A stretch of 64,000 nt of DNA from Pseudomonas sp. G2-4 (GTDB lineage Bacteria > Pseudomonadota > Gammaproteobacteria > Pseudomonadales > Pseudomonadaceae): positions 6,587,896 to 6,651,895 of the forward strand of contig NZ_CP125957.1 of the NCBI RefSeq assembly GCF_030064125.1. The letters run 5' to 3'. The position numbers and the translations under genes were made by a program. Below, piece by piece: positions 26,894-35,166 of this stretch. Within the stretch, counting starts at the first letter, position 1; every line of letters begins with the position of its first letter. The notes under the pieces are model-generated. The model ran no database searches. It saw only the letters and a program-made list of their open reading frames with translations, and was not told the origin of the DNA.

Positions 26894-27190
26894 TTCTGCA
26901 CGGCCCGAGGAGGGCCGCTGCATGACCAGGGGGCCGGGACGCTTTGACTGTTAGGGTCGGAGTGACCTACGGGCACAAGGGGTGCCTGCGAAAGGGCCGG
27001 GTCAGGTAAAAGCTGCGACGCAGGTTCGCGAAGTCGTGATGACTTGGCGAACTTGCGTAGGGCTTGTGCTTCGAAAGGCTCGCGCCAGAGCGGCCTGTTG
27101 AAGGAAGCCACAAGCAGGCCCACACTGCGACATATTGACTCCTGCACTTAACTTATTCCCCCTTGGCTGACCGTATATCGGACAATACCC
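26894..27190. other. Hairpin-rich intergenic region, possible structured RNA
   Basis: This lies in the 703-bp gap between the Ivy-like gene and gltP. It contains hairpins GGTCggagtGACC and GGCAcaaggggTGCC, a 17-bp stem with two mismatches (27020-27059, arms CGCAGGTTCGCGAAGTC and GACTTGGCGAACTTGCG), and GGCCTGTTG..CAAGCAGGCC (27092-27120). On the plus strand a 10-codon ORF (ATG 26921) follows GAGGAGG; on the minus strand a 42-codon ORF (ATG 27133) follows GCAGGAG. Neither resembles a known protein. The strand of any RNA is not decided. Confidence 0.4.
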
Positions 27191-27198
27191 ACGCGAGT

Positions 27199-27372
27199 CA
27201 CCTGCGCAGGTGCGTTTCGGATCGCCACCCTTTTCTCGGTTCTCCGCGTTTATGACTGAAAGCCCGGCTACGCTGAAACGGCCGTTTCACGGCACTTATG
27301 CCAGCTGAAATGTCCTATTCGAACGGCCTGGGACGTGCGTTCCGTTTGCAAAATCTCATGCCGATTCGGCAT
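27199..27372. promoter_or_regulatory. Three perfect palindromes upstream of gltP
   Basis: CACCTGCGCAGGTG (27199-27212), TGAAACGGCCGTTTCA (27274-27289) and ATGCCGATTCGGCAT (27358-27372) are unrelated perfect palindromes of 14, 16 and 15 bp in a stretch without genes. They suggest binding sites for different dimeric regulators, or hairpins in a long gltP leader. Confidence 0.45.
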
Positions 27373-27561
27373 AGGGTAGGCGGTTACGGCATTAGACGAT
27401 CCTCCCTTGCATCGCAATAGTTGCGCCTTTTTTCGCCTGGCAGTAAGCCGCAAGCGCGTGCTCAAGGTGACCTTATATGGGGGCAAAGGTACGAACTCGG
27501 AGCGTCGTCGGCGTTTCGGTACGTGCCTCTGCCCGAGTCCAACTGAAGTAAGGGTAATGAT

Positions 27562-28893
27562 ATGAAGAAGGCAAGACTAAGCCTCGCTTGGCAGATCCTC
27601 ATCGGTCTGGTGCTCGGGATTGCATTGGGCGCGCTGCTCAACCATTTCAGTGCCGAGAAGGCCTGGTGGATCAGCAATGTGCTGCAACCGGCAGGCGATA
27701 TCTTTATCCGTCTGATCAAGATGATCGTGATCCCGATCGTGATTTCCTCGCTGATCGTCGGCATCGCCGGGGTCGGTGACGCCAAGAAACTCGGGCGTAT
27801 CGGTCTGAAGACCATTCTTTACTTCGAAATCGTCACCACCATTGCCATCGTCGTCGGCCTGTTGCTGGCCAACTTCTTCCAGCCAGGCAGCGGCATCGAC
27901 ATGAGCACCCTGGGGACTGTGGATATTTCCAAGTACCAGGCCACGGCGGCAGAAGTCCAACACGAGCATGCCTTCGTCCAGACCATTCTCAACCTGATCC
28001 CGTCGAACATCTTCGCAGCGGTTGCCCGTGGCGAGATGCTGCCGATCATTTTCTTCTCCGTGCTGTTCGGCCTGGGTCTGTCCAGCCTGCAATCGGACCT
28101 GCGCGAACCGCTGGTGAAAATGTTCCAGGGCGTGTCGGAGAGCATGTTCAAAGTTACCCACATGATCATGATGTACGCCCCGATTGGCGTGTTCGCACTG
28201 ATTGCGGTGACGGTCGCCAACTTCGGTTTCGCGTCCCTGCTGCCGCTGGCGAAGCTGGTGATCCTGGTTTACGTTGCCATCGCCTTCTTCGCCTTCGTGG
28301 TGCTGGGCCTGATCGCGCGCCTGTTCGGCTTCTCGGTGCTCAAGCTGATGCGCATCTTCAAAGATGAGCTGGTGCTGGCCTACTCCACCGCCAGTTCCGA
28401 AACCGTGCTGCCGCGGGTGATCGAGAAGATGGAAGCCTATGGCGCACCGAAGGCCATCTGCAGCTTCGTGGTGCCCACCGGGTATTCGTTCAACCTCGAC
28501 GGTTCGACCCTGTACCAGAGCATCGCGGCGATCTTCATCGCCCAGCTGTATGGCATCGACCTGTCCATCAGCCAGCAATTGCTTCTGGTGCTGACCTTGA
28601 TGGTGACCTCCAAAGGCATCGCCGGCGTGCCGGGCGTGTCCTTCGTGGTGTTGCTGGCCACCCTGGGCAGCGTGGGTATTCCGCTGGAAGGCCTGGCCTT
28701 CATCGCCGGTGTCGACCGCATCATGGACATGGCCCGCACCGCGCTGAACGTCATCGGCAATGCCTTGGCCGTGCTGGTCATCTCCCGTTGGGAAGGCATG
28801 TACGACGATGCCAAGGGCCAGCGCTACTGGAACTCCCTGCCGCACTGGCGCAGCAAAGAGCCGCTGCCGGTGGGGGAAGTTTCCAGCCATTGA
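27562..28893 (+). CDS. gltP: Glutamate/aspartate:proton symporter GltP (DAACS family)
   Basis: This 443-residue inner-membrane carrier moves glutamate/aspartate or dicarboxylates with cations. Family marks are the Ser-rich hairpin YSTASSETVLP, the helix VVPTGYSFNLDGSTLYQS (the NMDGT-like binding motif, here NLDGS), and SKGIAGVPGVSFVVL. Eight hydrophobic segments are visible. It is preceded by about 700 bp without a clear gene and followed by a REP pair and a terminator. The symbol is assigned by synteny with PA5479; the substrate is not proven. Confidence 0.9.
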   Translation: MKKARLSLAWQILIGLVLGIALGALLNHFSAEKAWWISNVLQPAGDIFIRLIKMIVIPIVISSLIVGIAGVGDAKKLGRIGLKTILYFEIVTTIAIVVGLLLANFFQPGSGIDMSTLGTVDISKYQATAAEVQHEHAFVQTILNLIPSNIFAAVARGEMLPIIFFSVLFGLGLSSLQSDLREPLVKMFQGVSESMFKVTHMIMMYAPIGVFALIAVTVANFGFASLLPLAKLVILVYVAIAFFAFVVLGLIARLFGFSVLKLMRIFKDELVLAYSTASSETVLPRVIEKMEAYGAPKAICSFVVPTGYSFNLDGSTLYQSIAAIFIAQLYGIDLSISQQLLLVLTLMVTSKGIAGVPGVSFVVLLATLGSVGIPLEGLAFIAGVDRIMDMARTALNVIGNALAVLVISRWEGMYDDAKGQRYWNSLPHWRSKEPLPVGEVSSH

Positions 28894-28907
28894 TGCGCCT
28901 ATCCCCT

Positions 28908-28995
28908 GTGGGAGCGAGCTTGCTCGCGATTGCGATGTGTCAGCCAACATCAATACTGACTGAGCCGACGCCATCGCGAGCAAGCTCGCTCCCAC
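28908..28995. repeat. REP pair, type A
   Basis: GTGGGAGCGAGC at 28908 faces its reverse complement ending at 28995, with a spacer of about 45 bp. It sits between gltP and its terminator. Confidence 0.85.
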
Positions 28996-29019
28996 AGGGG
29001 GGGCTGCGCAGTGACTAGC

Positions 29020-29045
29020 AAACCCCGGAGAAATCCGGGGTTTGT
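29020..29045 (+). terminator. Rho-independent terminator after gltP
   Basis: AACCCCGGA / TCCGGGGTTTG forms a 9-bp stem with a short T run. It lies 125 nt after gltP and just before the next gene. Confidence 0.7.
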
Positions 29046-29097
29046 CGTTTCTGCCAGCCCCGCTATCATTCGCCGCATCTTCCGGGGGATTTAACCG

Positions 29098-30327
29098 ATG
29101 CTCAATGGCCTGTGGCTTGGCTTCTTTATCGTGGCAGCCGTGTCGGCGCTGGCGCAGTGGTTGATCGGTGGCAACGCCGGCATCTTCGCCGCCATGGTGG
29201 AAAGCATCTTCGCCATGGCCAAGCTGTCGGTAGAGGTGATGATCCTGTTGTTTGGGACCTTGACCCTTTGGCTGGGATTCCTGCGGATCGCCGAAAAAGC
29301 CGGCATCGTCGACTGGCTGGCCAAGGCCCTCGGCCCGCTGTTCTTACGCTTGATGCCAGAAGTACCGGCCGGCCATCCGGCCATCGGCCTGATCACCCTC
29401 AACTTTGCCGCCAACGGCCTGGGGCTGGACAACGCGGCCACCCCTATCGGGCTGAAAGCCATGCGCGCCTTGCAGGACCTCAACCCCAGCCCGACTATCG
29501 CCAGCAATGCGCAGATCCTGTTCCTGGTGCTCAACGCTTCATCGCTGACGCTGCTGCCAGTGACGATCTTCATGTACCGCGCCCAACAGGGTGCGCCGGA
29601 CCCCACACTGGTGTTCCTGCCGATCCTGCTCGCCACCAGCGCCTCGACCTTGATGGGGCTGCTGTCGGTAGCGTTCATGCAACGCCTGCGGCTGTGGGAC
29701 CCCGTGGTGCTGGCCTATCTGATTCCGGGGGCGTTGGTGCTGGGCGGCTTCATGGCGCTGCTGGCAACGCTCTCGGCCACGGCGCTGGCGGGGCTGTCGT
29801 CGATCCTGGGCAACCTGACCCTGTTCGGCTTGATCATGATGTTTCTGGTGGTGGGGGCCCTGCGCAAGGTCAAGGTGTATGAAGCCTTCATCGAGGGCGC
29901 CAAAGAGGGTTTCGACGTCGCCAAGACGTTGCTGCCGTACCTGGTGGCGATGCTCTGCGCTGTTGGCGTGCTGCGCGCCTCGGGGGCGCTGGATTTCGGC
30001 CTCGACGGCATTCGGCACCTGGTGCAATGGGCCGGCTGGGACACGCGTTTCGTCGATGCTCTGCCGACCGCCATGGTCAAGCCGTTCTCCGGCAGCGCAG
30101 CGCGGGCGATGCTGATCGAGACCATGAAGACCTCCGGCGTGGACAGCTTCCCGGCGCTGGTGGCAGCGACCATCCAGGGCAGCACCGAAACCACCTTCTA
30201 CGTGCTGGCGGTGTACTTCGGTGCCGTGGGCATCCAGCGAGCGCGGCATGCGGTGGGTTGCGCGCTGCTGGCCGAATTTAGCGGGGTCGTGGCGGCGATC
30301 GGGGTTTGCTACTGGTTCTTTGGCTGA
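29098..30327 (+). CDS. SpmAB-like nucleoside-recognition membrane protein
   Basis: This 409-residue polytopic protein has two Gate (nucleoside recognition) halves corresponding to spore maturation proteins A and B fused in one chain. The first half contains LNFAANGLGLDNAATPIGLKA. The second contains KPFSGSAARAMLIE and IQGSTETTFYVLAVYFGAVG. Such fusions are common in non-spore-formers, where the role is unknown. The start at ATG 29098 gives a membrane helix directly. Confidence 0.85.
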   Translation: MLNGLWLGFFIVAAVSALAQWLIGGNAGIFAAMVESIFAMAKLSVEVMILLFGTLTLWLGFLRIAEKAGIVDWLAKALGPLFLRLMPEVPAGHPAIGLITLNFAANGLGLDNAATPIGLKAMRALQDLNPSPTIASNAQILFLVLNASSLTLLPVTIFMYRAQQGAPDPTLVFLPILLATSASTLMGLLSVAFMQRLRLWDPVVLAYLIPGALVLGGFMALLATLSATALAGLSSILGNLTLFGLIMMFLVVGALRKVKVYEAFIEGAKEGFDVAKTLLPYLVAMLCAVGVLRASGALDFGLDGIRHLVQWAGWDTRFVDALPTAMVKPFSGSAARAMLIETMKTSGVDSFPALVAATIQGSTETTFYVLAVYFGAVGIQRARHAVGCALLAEFSGVVAAIGVCYWFFG

Positions 30328-30340
30328 GCGCTCACGCGTT

Positions 30341-30976
30341 TTAGTGAAGCGAGGGCGTTGCGAGACGCTGGCCCTGTTCCACCGTCCAGTTCACCACATC
30401 GGCCGTCAGCCGATCACTGGCCCGGCCAAAACCGTCCACCACCGCCGGCACTTTCACGTCGGTCAGCGGCTGGCGTACTTCAAAGCGGCGACTGGCCAGG
30501 ATGCGTTGGTCGAAACCGCGTACCAGCAGCGCATCCAGGCGGATCACCACGCTGGCCGCGGTACCTTGGTATTCGGTCTGGAAAGCCTGCAATTGGCCGC
30601 CCAGCTCCAGATCAGCCTGCAAGTTGCTGTCGGCGACACTCAACAACCCGACCCGTCCATCCTGGGCGAAGCCATCGAGCAAACGGTTACGCAACAACAC
30701 CGGTGCCGGATCGCTCCAGCGCGAGCCGGCGTAGCTGCTGAGCAGGTTGCCGTGGGGAATGACCGCGATGTTCGGGCTGTTGAGCACTTCGCTGGCCTGC
30801 GGGTTGGCCAGGCGCAGCGACCAGTTCAACGGCGTACCCGCAGATGCCGGGGTCGGGGTGACCGGCAAGCGATACACATCCGAAGGTTCAGCCTTGGGCA
30901 AGATCGAGCAACCGCCAACCAGAAGCAATCCGGCCAGCAAGAGAATAGGGCGGATGAACGGTTTCAACGACTTCAT
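30341..30976 (-). CDS. PqiC-like lipoprotein of an MCE lipid transport system
   Basis: This 211-residue protein has lipobox LVGGC (Cys23) and the ABC-type transport auxiliary lipoprotein fold (DUF330/PqiC), with YRLPVTPTPASAGTPLNW and ILASRRFEVRQPL. It is the last gene of a four-gene operon (STAS-MlaE permease, ATPase, MCE protein, lipoprotein) and its start overlaps the MCE gene end. In E. coli, PqiC anchors the MCE tunnel at the outer membrane; the same role is inferred here. Confidence 0.85.
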   Translation of the reverse strand: MKSLKPFIRPILLLAGLLLVGGCSILPKAEPSDVYRLPVTPTPASAGTPLNWSLRLANPQASEVLNSPNIAVIPHGNLLSSYAGSRWSDPAPVLLRNRLLDGFAQDGRVGLLSVADSNLQADLELGGQLQAFQTEYQGTAASVVIRLDALLVRGFDQRILASRRFEVRQPLTDVKVPAVVDGFGRASDRLTADVVNWTVEQGQRLATPSLH

Positions 30977-31911
30977 GGCGTGAACTCCTTGTTCTTGTCA
31001 TTGCCCAGCAAATAGCCGCTGGGGTTGGCATCCAGGCGCCGGGAGATGCCCCGCAGTGCGCTCAGGGTCTCGCGCAGCTCACGCACGGCGGGCGCCAGGG
31101 CATTGAGGCCCTGCATGCCGTTATTCAGCGAGTCGCGGTTGTCGTTCAGCAGTTTGTCCAGGGTCGCCGTGGTGTGCGCCAGAGACTGCATGGCCTGGCC
31201 GGCGCTGCCGAATGCCTGTTTGCCCTGGTCGTTGAGCAAGCCATTGGCATTGCGCATCAACGCCGTGGTCTGCTCCAGCGTGGCACTGGCCTGTTTGCCG
31301 ATGGACGCCAGTTGTTGCATGGCCTGGCGAATGTCACCGCGCTGCTCGGCGATGACCCCAGTGGTTTGCTCCAGATGCTCGAGGGTTTTGCCCAGGCGCT
31401 GGACGTTGTCCGCGGAGAACACTTCATTGGCGTTATGCAGCAGCTGGTTGATGCTGGTCATCACGTCATCGCTGTTGTTCAGCAGGCGAGCGATAGGCGA
31501 GGGCGCGGCGACAATCACCGGCGGCTCACCGTCGTGCCCCGCAAGTGGCGGGCTCTGGGGTGTACCGCCGCTGAGCTGGATAATCGAGGTGCCGGTGATG
31601 CCGGTCAGTGCCAATTTGGCCTGGGTGTCTTGCTTGATCGGTGTTTCACCGCTCAAGCGCACCCGCGCCAGCACCCGGCGCGGATCATTCGGGTCCAGGC
31701 GCAGATTCACCACGTCCCCGACCTTGATGCCGCTGTACTCCACCGAACTGCCCCTGGACAAGCCGCTGACCGCCTCGTTGAACACCACTTCGTAATACTT
31801 GAATTCGCTGTCCACGCTGGACTTGGCCAGCCACAAGCCAAATAGCAGGGCGCCGACCACCACGATCACGGTGAACAGGCCGATCAATACATGATGGGCT
31901 CGGGTTTCCAT
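30973..31911 (-). CDS. MCE (MlaD/PqiB-type) periplasmic lipid-binding protein
   Basis: This 312-residue protein has one N-terminal TM (about 5-29) and a single MCE domain (about 38-120, YYEVVFNEAVSGLSRGSSVEYSGIKVGDV). A long helical tail (about 150-300, QRLGKTLEHLEQTTG...) is predicted to extend into the periplasm. It carries lipid between membranes with the MlaE/MlaF-type ABC pair encoded upstream. ATG 31911 overlaps the ATPase stop by a few nucleotides. Confidence 0.88.
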   Translation of the reverse strand: METRAHHVLIGLFTVIVVVGALLFGLWLAKSSVDSEFKYYEVVFNEAVSGLSRGSSVEYSGIKVGDVVNLRLDPNDPRRVLARVRLSGETPIKQDTQAKLALTGITGTSIIQLSGGTPQSPPLAGHDGEPPVIVAAPSPIARLLNNSDDVMTSINQLLHNANEVFSADNVQRLGKTLEHLEQTTGVIAEQRGDIRQAMQQLASIGKQASATLEQTTALMRNANGLLNDQGKQAFGSAGQAMQSLAHTTATLDKLLNDNRDSLNNGMQGLNALAPAVRELRETLSALRGISRRLDANPSGYLLGNDKNKEFTP

Positions 31912-31912
31912 G

Positions 31913-32716
31913 TCAGACCTCATTCAGTTGTGTAGCGGCAGATAACGCCGCGCGACCGCGAGGGCCATGGAAGTATTCGTGAATCCAGGCATCGTCGGTT
32001 TCCGATACCTTGTCGATGACGTCGGCCACCAGCACTTTTTTCTGGGCCAGCACCGCCACCCGGTCGGTGATGGTGTAAAGCGTGTCCAGATCATGGGTGA
32101 CGAGGAATACGCTCAGGCCCAGGGCATCGCGCAACGTCAGGATCAACTGATCGAACGCCGCCGCGCCGATGGGATCGAGGCCGGCGGTGGGTTCGTCGAG
32201 AAACAGGATGTCCGGGTCCAGGGCCAGCGCCCGCGCCAGGGCGGCACGCTTGACCATGCCGCCGGACAGCGAGGCCGGGTATTTGTCCGCCGCCGAGAGC
32301 GGCAGCCCGGCCAGCGCCAGCTTCACCGCCGCCAGGTGCTCGGCATCGGCTCGGCTGAGCCCGGCGTGTTCGATCAGGGGCAGGGCGACATTTTCTGTCA
32401 CGGTCAGGGACGAAAACAGCGCGCCTTTCTGAAACAGCACGCCAAAGCGCCGCTCCACCTGTGAGCGTTGTGCCTGGGGCAGGCTTGGCAAGTCCTGGCC
32501 GAACACCCGCACTGAGCCTTCGCTGGGCTGACGCAAGCCGACGATGCTGCGCAACAGCACCGATTTGCCGCTACCAGAGCCGCCGACGACGGCGAGGATC
32601 TCGCCTTTGTACACGTCCAGGTCAAGGTTTTCGTGCACGCTCTGGGGGCCAAAGCGGTTGCACAGGCCACGCACCTGAATCACCGCCTCGGCGGGTGCCC
32701 TGGAAGGTCGACTCAC
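31913..32716 (-). CDS. MlaF-type ABC ATPase of the MCE system
   Basis: This 267-residue ATPase has Walker A GGSGSGKSVLL, signature LSGGMVKRAALARAL and Walker B ILFLDEPTAGLDPI. The SGGM variant is typical of MlaF. Translation starts at GTG 32716, which overlaps the permease stop (GTGA). The same frame stays open for another 297 codons upstream inside the permease gene, but that part is antisense-like composition and not protein. Confidence 0.9.
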   Translation of the reverse strand: MSRPSRAPAEAVIQVRGLCNRFGPQSVHENLDLDVYKGEILAVVGGSGSGKSVLLRSIVGLRQPSEGSVRVFGQDLPSLPQAQRSQVERRFGVLFQKGALFSSLTVTENVALPLIEHAGLSRADAEHLAAVKLALAGLPLSAADKYPASLSGGMVKRAALARALALDPDILFLDEPTAGLDPIGAAAFDQLILTLRDALGLSVFLVTHDLDTLYTITDRVAVLAQKKVLVADVIDKVSETDDAWIHEYFHGPRGRAALSAATQLNEV

Positions 32717-33870
32717 CAGCCCATCTCCATGAAAAACAGCGCGGCCACGGCATCCAGCACAATCACCACGAAAATCGATTGCACGACGCTGGACGTAGTA
32801 TGAGCCCCAACGGACTCGGCGCTGCCGCTGACCTTGAAGCCTTCCAGGCAGCCCACGGCAGCGATCAGGAAGGCAAAGATCGGCGCCTTGACCATCCCCA
32901 CCACGAAATGCTGCACGCCGATGTCCGACTGCAACAGCGTCAGGAACATCGCCGGGGAAATACCCAGCGACAGGGCGCACACGACGCCGCCGCCAATGAT
33001 GCCTGAGAGCATGGCGACGAAGGTCAGCATGGGCAGTACCACCAACAGCGCCAACACCCGCGGCACCACCAGCAACTCGACCGGATCGAGACCCAGGGTG
33101 CGGATCGCGTCGATTTCTTCGTTGGCCTTCATCGAGCCGATCTGCGCAGTGAACGCACTGGCGGTGCGGCCCGCGATGAGGATCGCCGTCAGCAACACGC
33201 CGAATTCCCGTAGAAACGAGAACGCTACCAAGTCCACGGTAAAGATGCTGGCGCCGAAATCCGCCAGCACCGTCGCGCCGAGGAAGGCCACCACCGCGCC
33301 CACCAGGAACGTCAGCAAGGCGACGATGGGTGCCGCGTCCAGGCCGGTTTGCTCGATGTGAACGACCATCGGCGTCATGCGCCAGCGTCGGGGGTGAAAC
33401 AGGCCGCGGCCCAGGGTTTCCAGGATCAAGCCAATAAAGCCGAGTAATTGCAGGGTGTCCTGCCAGACCTTCTCCACGGCCCGTCCGATGCGGGTCAGCA
33501 ACTGAGTCACGACGCTCACGGGCGGCTCTTTGACCGGTACGCAGAAGTCCGTCAGTGAACGGTAGACCGTCTGTAGCAGCGCTCGCTCGGCCGCGGGCAA
33601 GCTGCAATCAGGGTGTTCGGTGGTCTTGTCCAGCCGCTCGGAACCCAGCAGTTCCACCAACAATGAGGCGCCAGCGGTGTCGAGGGCACCCAGGCCATTG
33701 AGGTCGATCAGGGTGTTTTCATCGTACTGGCCGCGCAGCGAGTCGCTCAAACGCTTGAGTTGCGTGTAATGGACCAGCGTCCAGTCGCCGCTGACCCATA
33801 GTTGCGCCGGAGAGCGAGCCGTATCCAGTCGGGCGCTGCCAGTGCGGGGATCTGGGGTCATAAGCTCCAT
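32713..33870 (-). CDS. STAS-MlaE permease of the MCE system
   Basis: This 385-residue protein fuses an N-terminal STAS domain (about 20-105, IDLNGLGALDTAGASLLVELL) to an MlaE-type permease (about 130-385). The permease family motifs are visible: SIFTVDLVAFSFLREFGVLLTAILIAGRTASAFTAQIGSMK, and EEIDAIRTLGLDPVELLVVPR. In E. coli the STAS subunit (MlaB) is separate; here the two are one chain. It is the first gene of the operon. Confidence 0.9.
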   Translation of the reverse strand: MELMTPDPRTGSARLDTARSPAQLWVSGDWTLVHYTQLKRLSDSLRGQYDENTLIDLNGLGALDTAGASLLVELLGSERLDKTTEHPDCSLPAAERALLQTVYRSLTDFCVPVKEPPVSVVTQLLTRIGRAVEKVWQDTLQLLGFIGLILETLGRGLFHPRRWRMTPMVVHIEQTGLDAAPIVALLTFLVGAVVAFLGATVLADFGASIFTVDLVAFSFLREFGVLLTAILIAGRTASAFTAQIGSMKANEEIDAIRTLGLDPVELLVVPRVLALLVVLPMLTFVAMLSGIIGGGVVCALSLGISPAMFLTLLQSDIGVQHFVVGMVKAPIFAFLIAAVGCLEGFKVSGSAESVGAHTTSSVVQSIFVVIVLDAVAALFFMEMGW

Positions 33871-33913
33871 GCTCGTTCGGCTTGAACAGCGCTACCTAAT
33901 AGCATGATCGCCA

Positions 33914-34939
33914 TCATTTTGCTTCGGGTAGCGCGGCGTTCACGGTGAAACGCAGCACACCGATCACCTGGCCATTCTCCGTGAGCACCCGCACCTGCCA
34001 TTTGCCTGTCGGGTCATCCGGGAAGTTCTGCTTGTGGGTCCAGGCGCGGTAGCCTTCCTTGCGCCCGCCATGAATGTCCAGGGCGATGCGGTCTACCTCT
34101 TTGCCGTTGAACTGCCAGACATGGTAGATCCGCTCATCGAGCCCCCTTGGCGCGTTGATGGCGGTGTAGGCATACAGGCCGCTGCTGCGGATCTGGGCGG
34201 CGCTGACTTCCTTGAGGCTGGCGCCCGGCGTGCGGTCTTGCAGTTGGGTGCTGATCGCCACCTCGGTCATCCATAGCGTGGCCGGCGGTACCCAGGAGCG
34301 CAGCACCCAGCCGGCGGCGCCAATCCCGACGGTGATACACAAAATGGCCAGGGCGTTGCGCACGGTGCGGATCGGAAAGATCGAGGCCAGGCTCGGAAAC
34401 GACAGCAGCATGGCCGTGCCCAGTGCCAGCTTGAAGCTCTGGTCGGTGGTCAAGTGCAGGATGACCGGCAACGCCGTGAGCAGGGCGGCGAACAGCGTCA
34501 GTGTGTGCAATGCCAGGAATGCCCAGCGCCGGGGCGCCAGCCATTTGTAGTACAGCGGATCAATGATCGAGATCAGCGCCGCCGTCGCGAGCAGGCCGGT
34601 GAAAATCACCTGGCTGCTGTTCCAGGTGGTGGTAATGAAGAAGAACGGCAGGACGAAAAACAGGCTTTCCTGGTGAATCATCTGCGTGGCGTAACGCAGT
34701 AGCGGCTGGGGTATTTCCCGTTTGAAGATGCGCGCGAACAGCCGGGTCATGCTGTTCTCGACCATCAGCCAGAGCCAGCTCACCAGCATCATGACCGCGA
34801 TCCAGGTCGCCAGGCCTTGCTGGCGGTCCACCAGCATGAAGCTGCCGAGCCCGGAGATGAAACCACCGAGCGCAATGACCCCTGGATAGCGCTTCATCAG
34901 TTCAAGGAGGCGCTGGATGTAGACCGTCAGGTTCTGCAT
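33914..34939 (-). CDS. DUF5924/DUF2914 membrane protein
   Basis: This 341-residue protein has about seven hydrophobic segments in its N-terminal 220 residues (DUF5924-like). Its extracytoplasmic C-terminus (about 230-341) matches DUF2914 (IYHVWQFNGKEVDRIALDIHGG, WQVRVLTENGQVIGVLRFTV). Function is unknown; the C-terminal part may bind a ligand. It is transcribed toward the Mla-type operon but separated from it by 44 nt. Confidence 0.8.
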   Translation of the reverse strand: MQNLTVYIQRLLELMKRYPGVIALGGFISGLGSFMLVDRQQGLATWIAVMMLVSWLWLMVENSMTRLFARIFKREIPQPLLRYATQMIHQESLFFVLPFFFITTTWNSSQVIFTGLLATAALISIIDPLYYKWLAPRRWAFLALHTLTLFAALLTALPVILHLTTDQSFKLALGTAMLLSFPSLASIFPIRTVRNALAILCITVGIGAAGWVLRSWVPPATLWMTEVAISTQLQDRTPGASLKEVSAAQIRSSGLYAYTAINAPRGLDERIYHVWQFNGKEVDRIALDIHGGRKEGYRAWTHKQNFPDDPTGKWQVRVLTENGQVIGVLRFTVNAALPEAK

Positions 34940-35037
34940 GAGGTGGTTTCACAGTAAGTCGTAGGAAATATCTCTGACAGAATATCGCCAGGGAGGTGAC
35001 ATGGCGAGGATCGGGGCTCGTGTCGCGATCATCTTAT

Positions 35038-35145
35038 GTGGCGAGGGAGCTTGCTCCCGCTCGAGTGCGCAGCACTCGCTATTTGTGATGCGCTCGAGCT
35101 TGTTGGGGCCGCTGCGCGGCCAGCGCGAGCAAGCTCGCTCGCCAC
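35038..35145. repeat. REP pair, type B
   Basis: GTGGCGAGGGAGC at 35038 pairs with GCTCGCTCGCCAC ending at 35145. The right arm mixes type A and B bases (GCGCGAGCAAGCTCG). Confidence 0.8.
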
Positions 35146-35166
35146 AAAAGCATCACCAACATTCGA

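Noticed and set aside
27268..27486. 72-codon minus-strand ORF upstream of gltP
   Set aside because: No Shine-Dalgarno, unusual composition, and it covers palindromes better explained as regulatory sites.
32717..33607. N-terminal 297-codon extension of the MlaF-type ATPase
   Set aside because: It lies entirely within the permease gene in another frame; the ATPase starts at GTG 32716 with the usual GTGA overlap.
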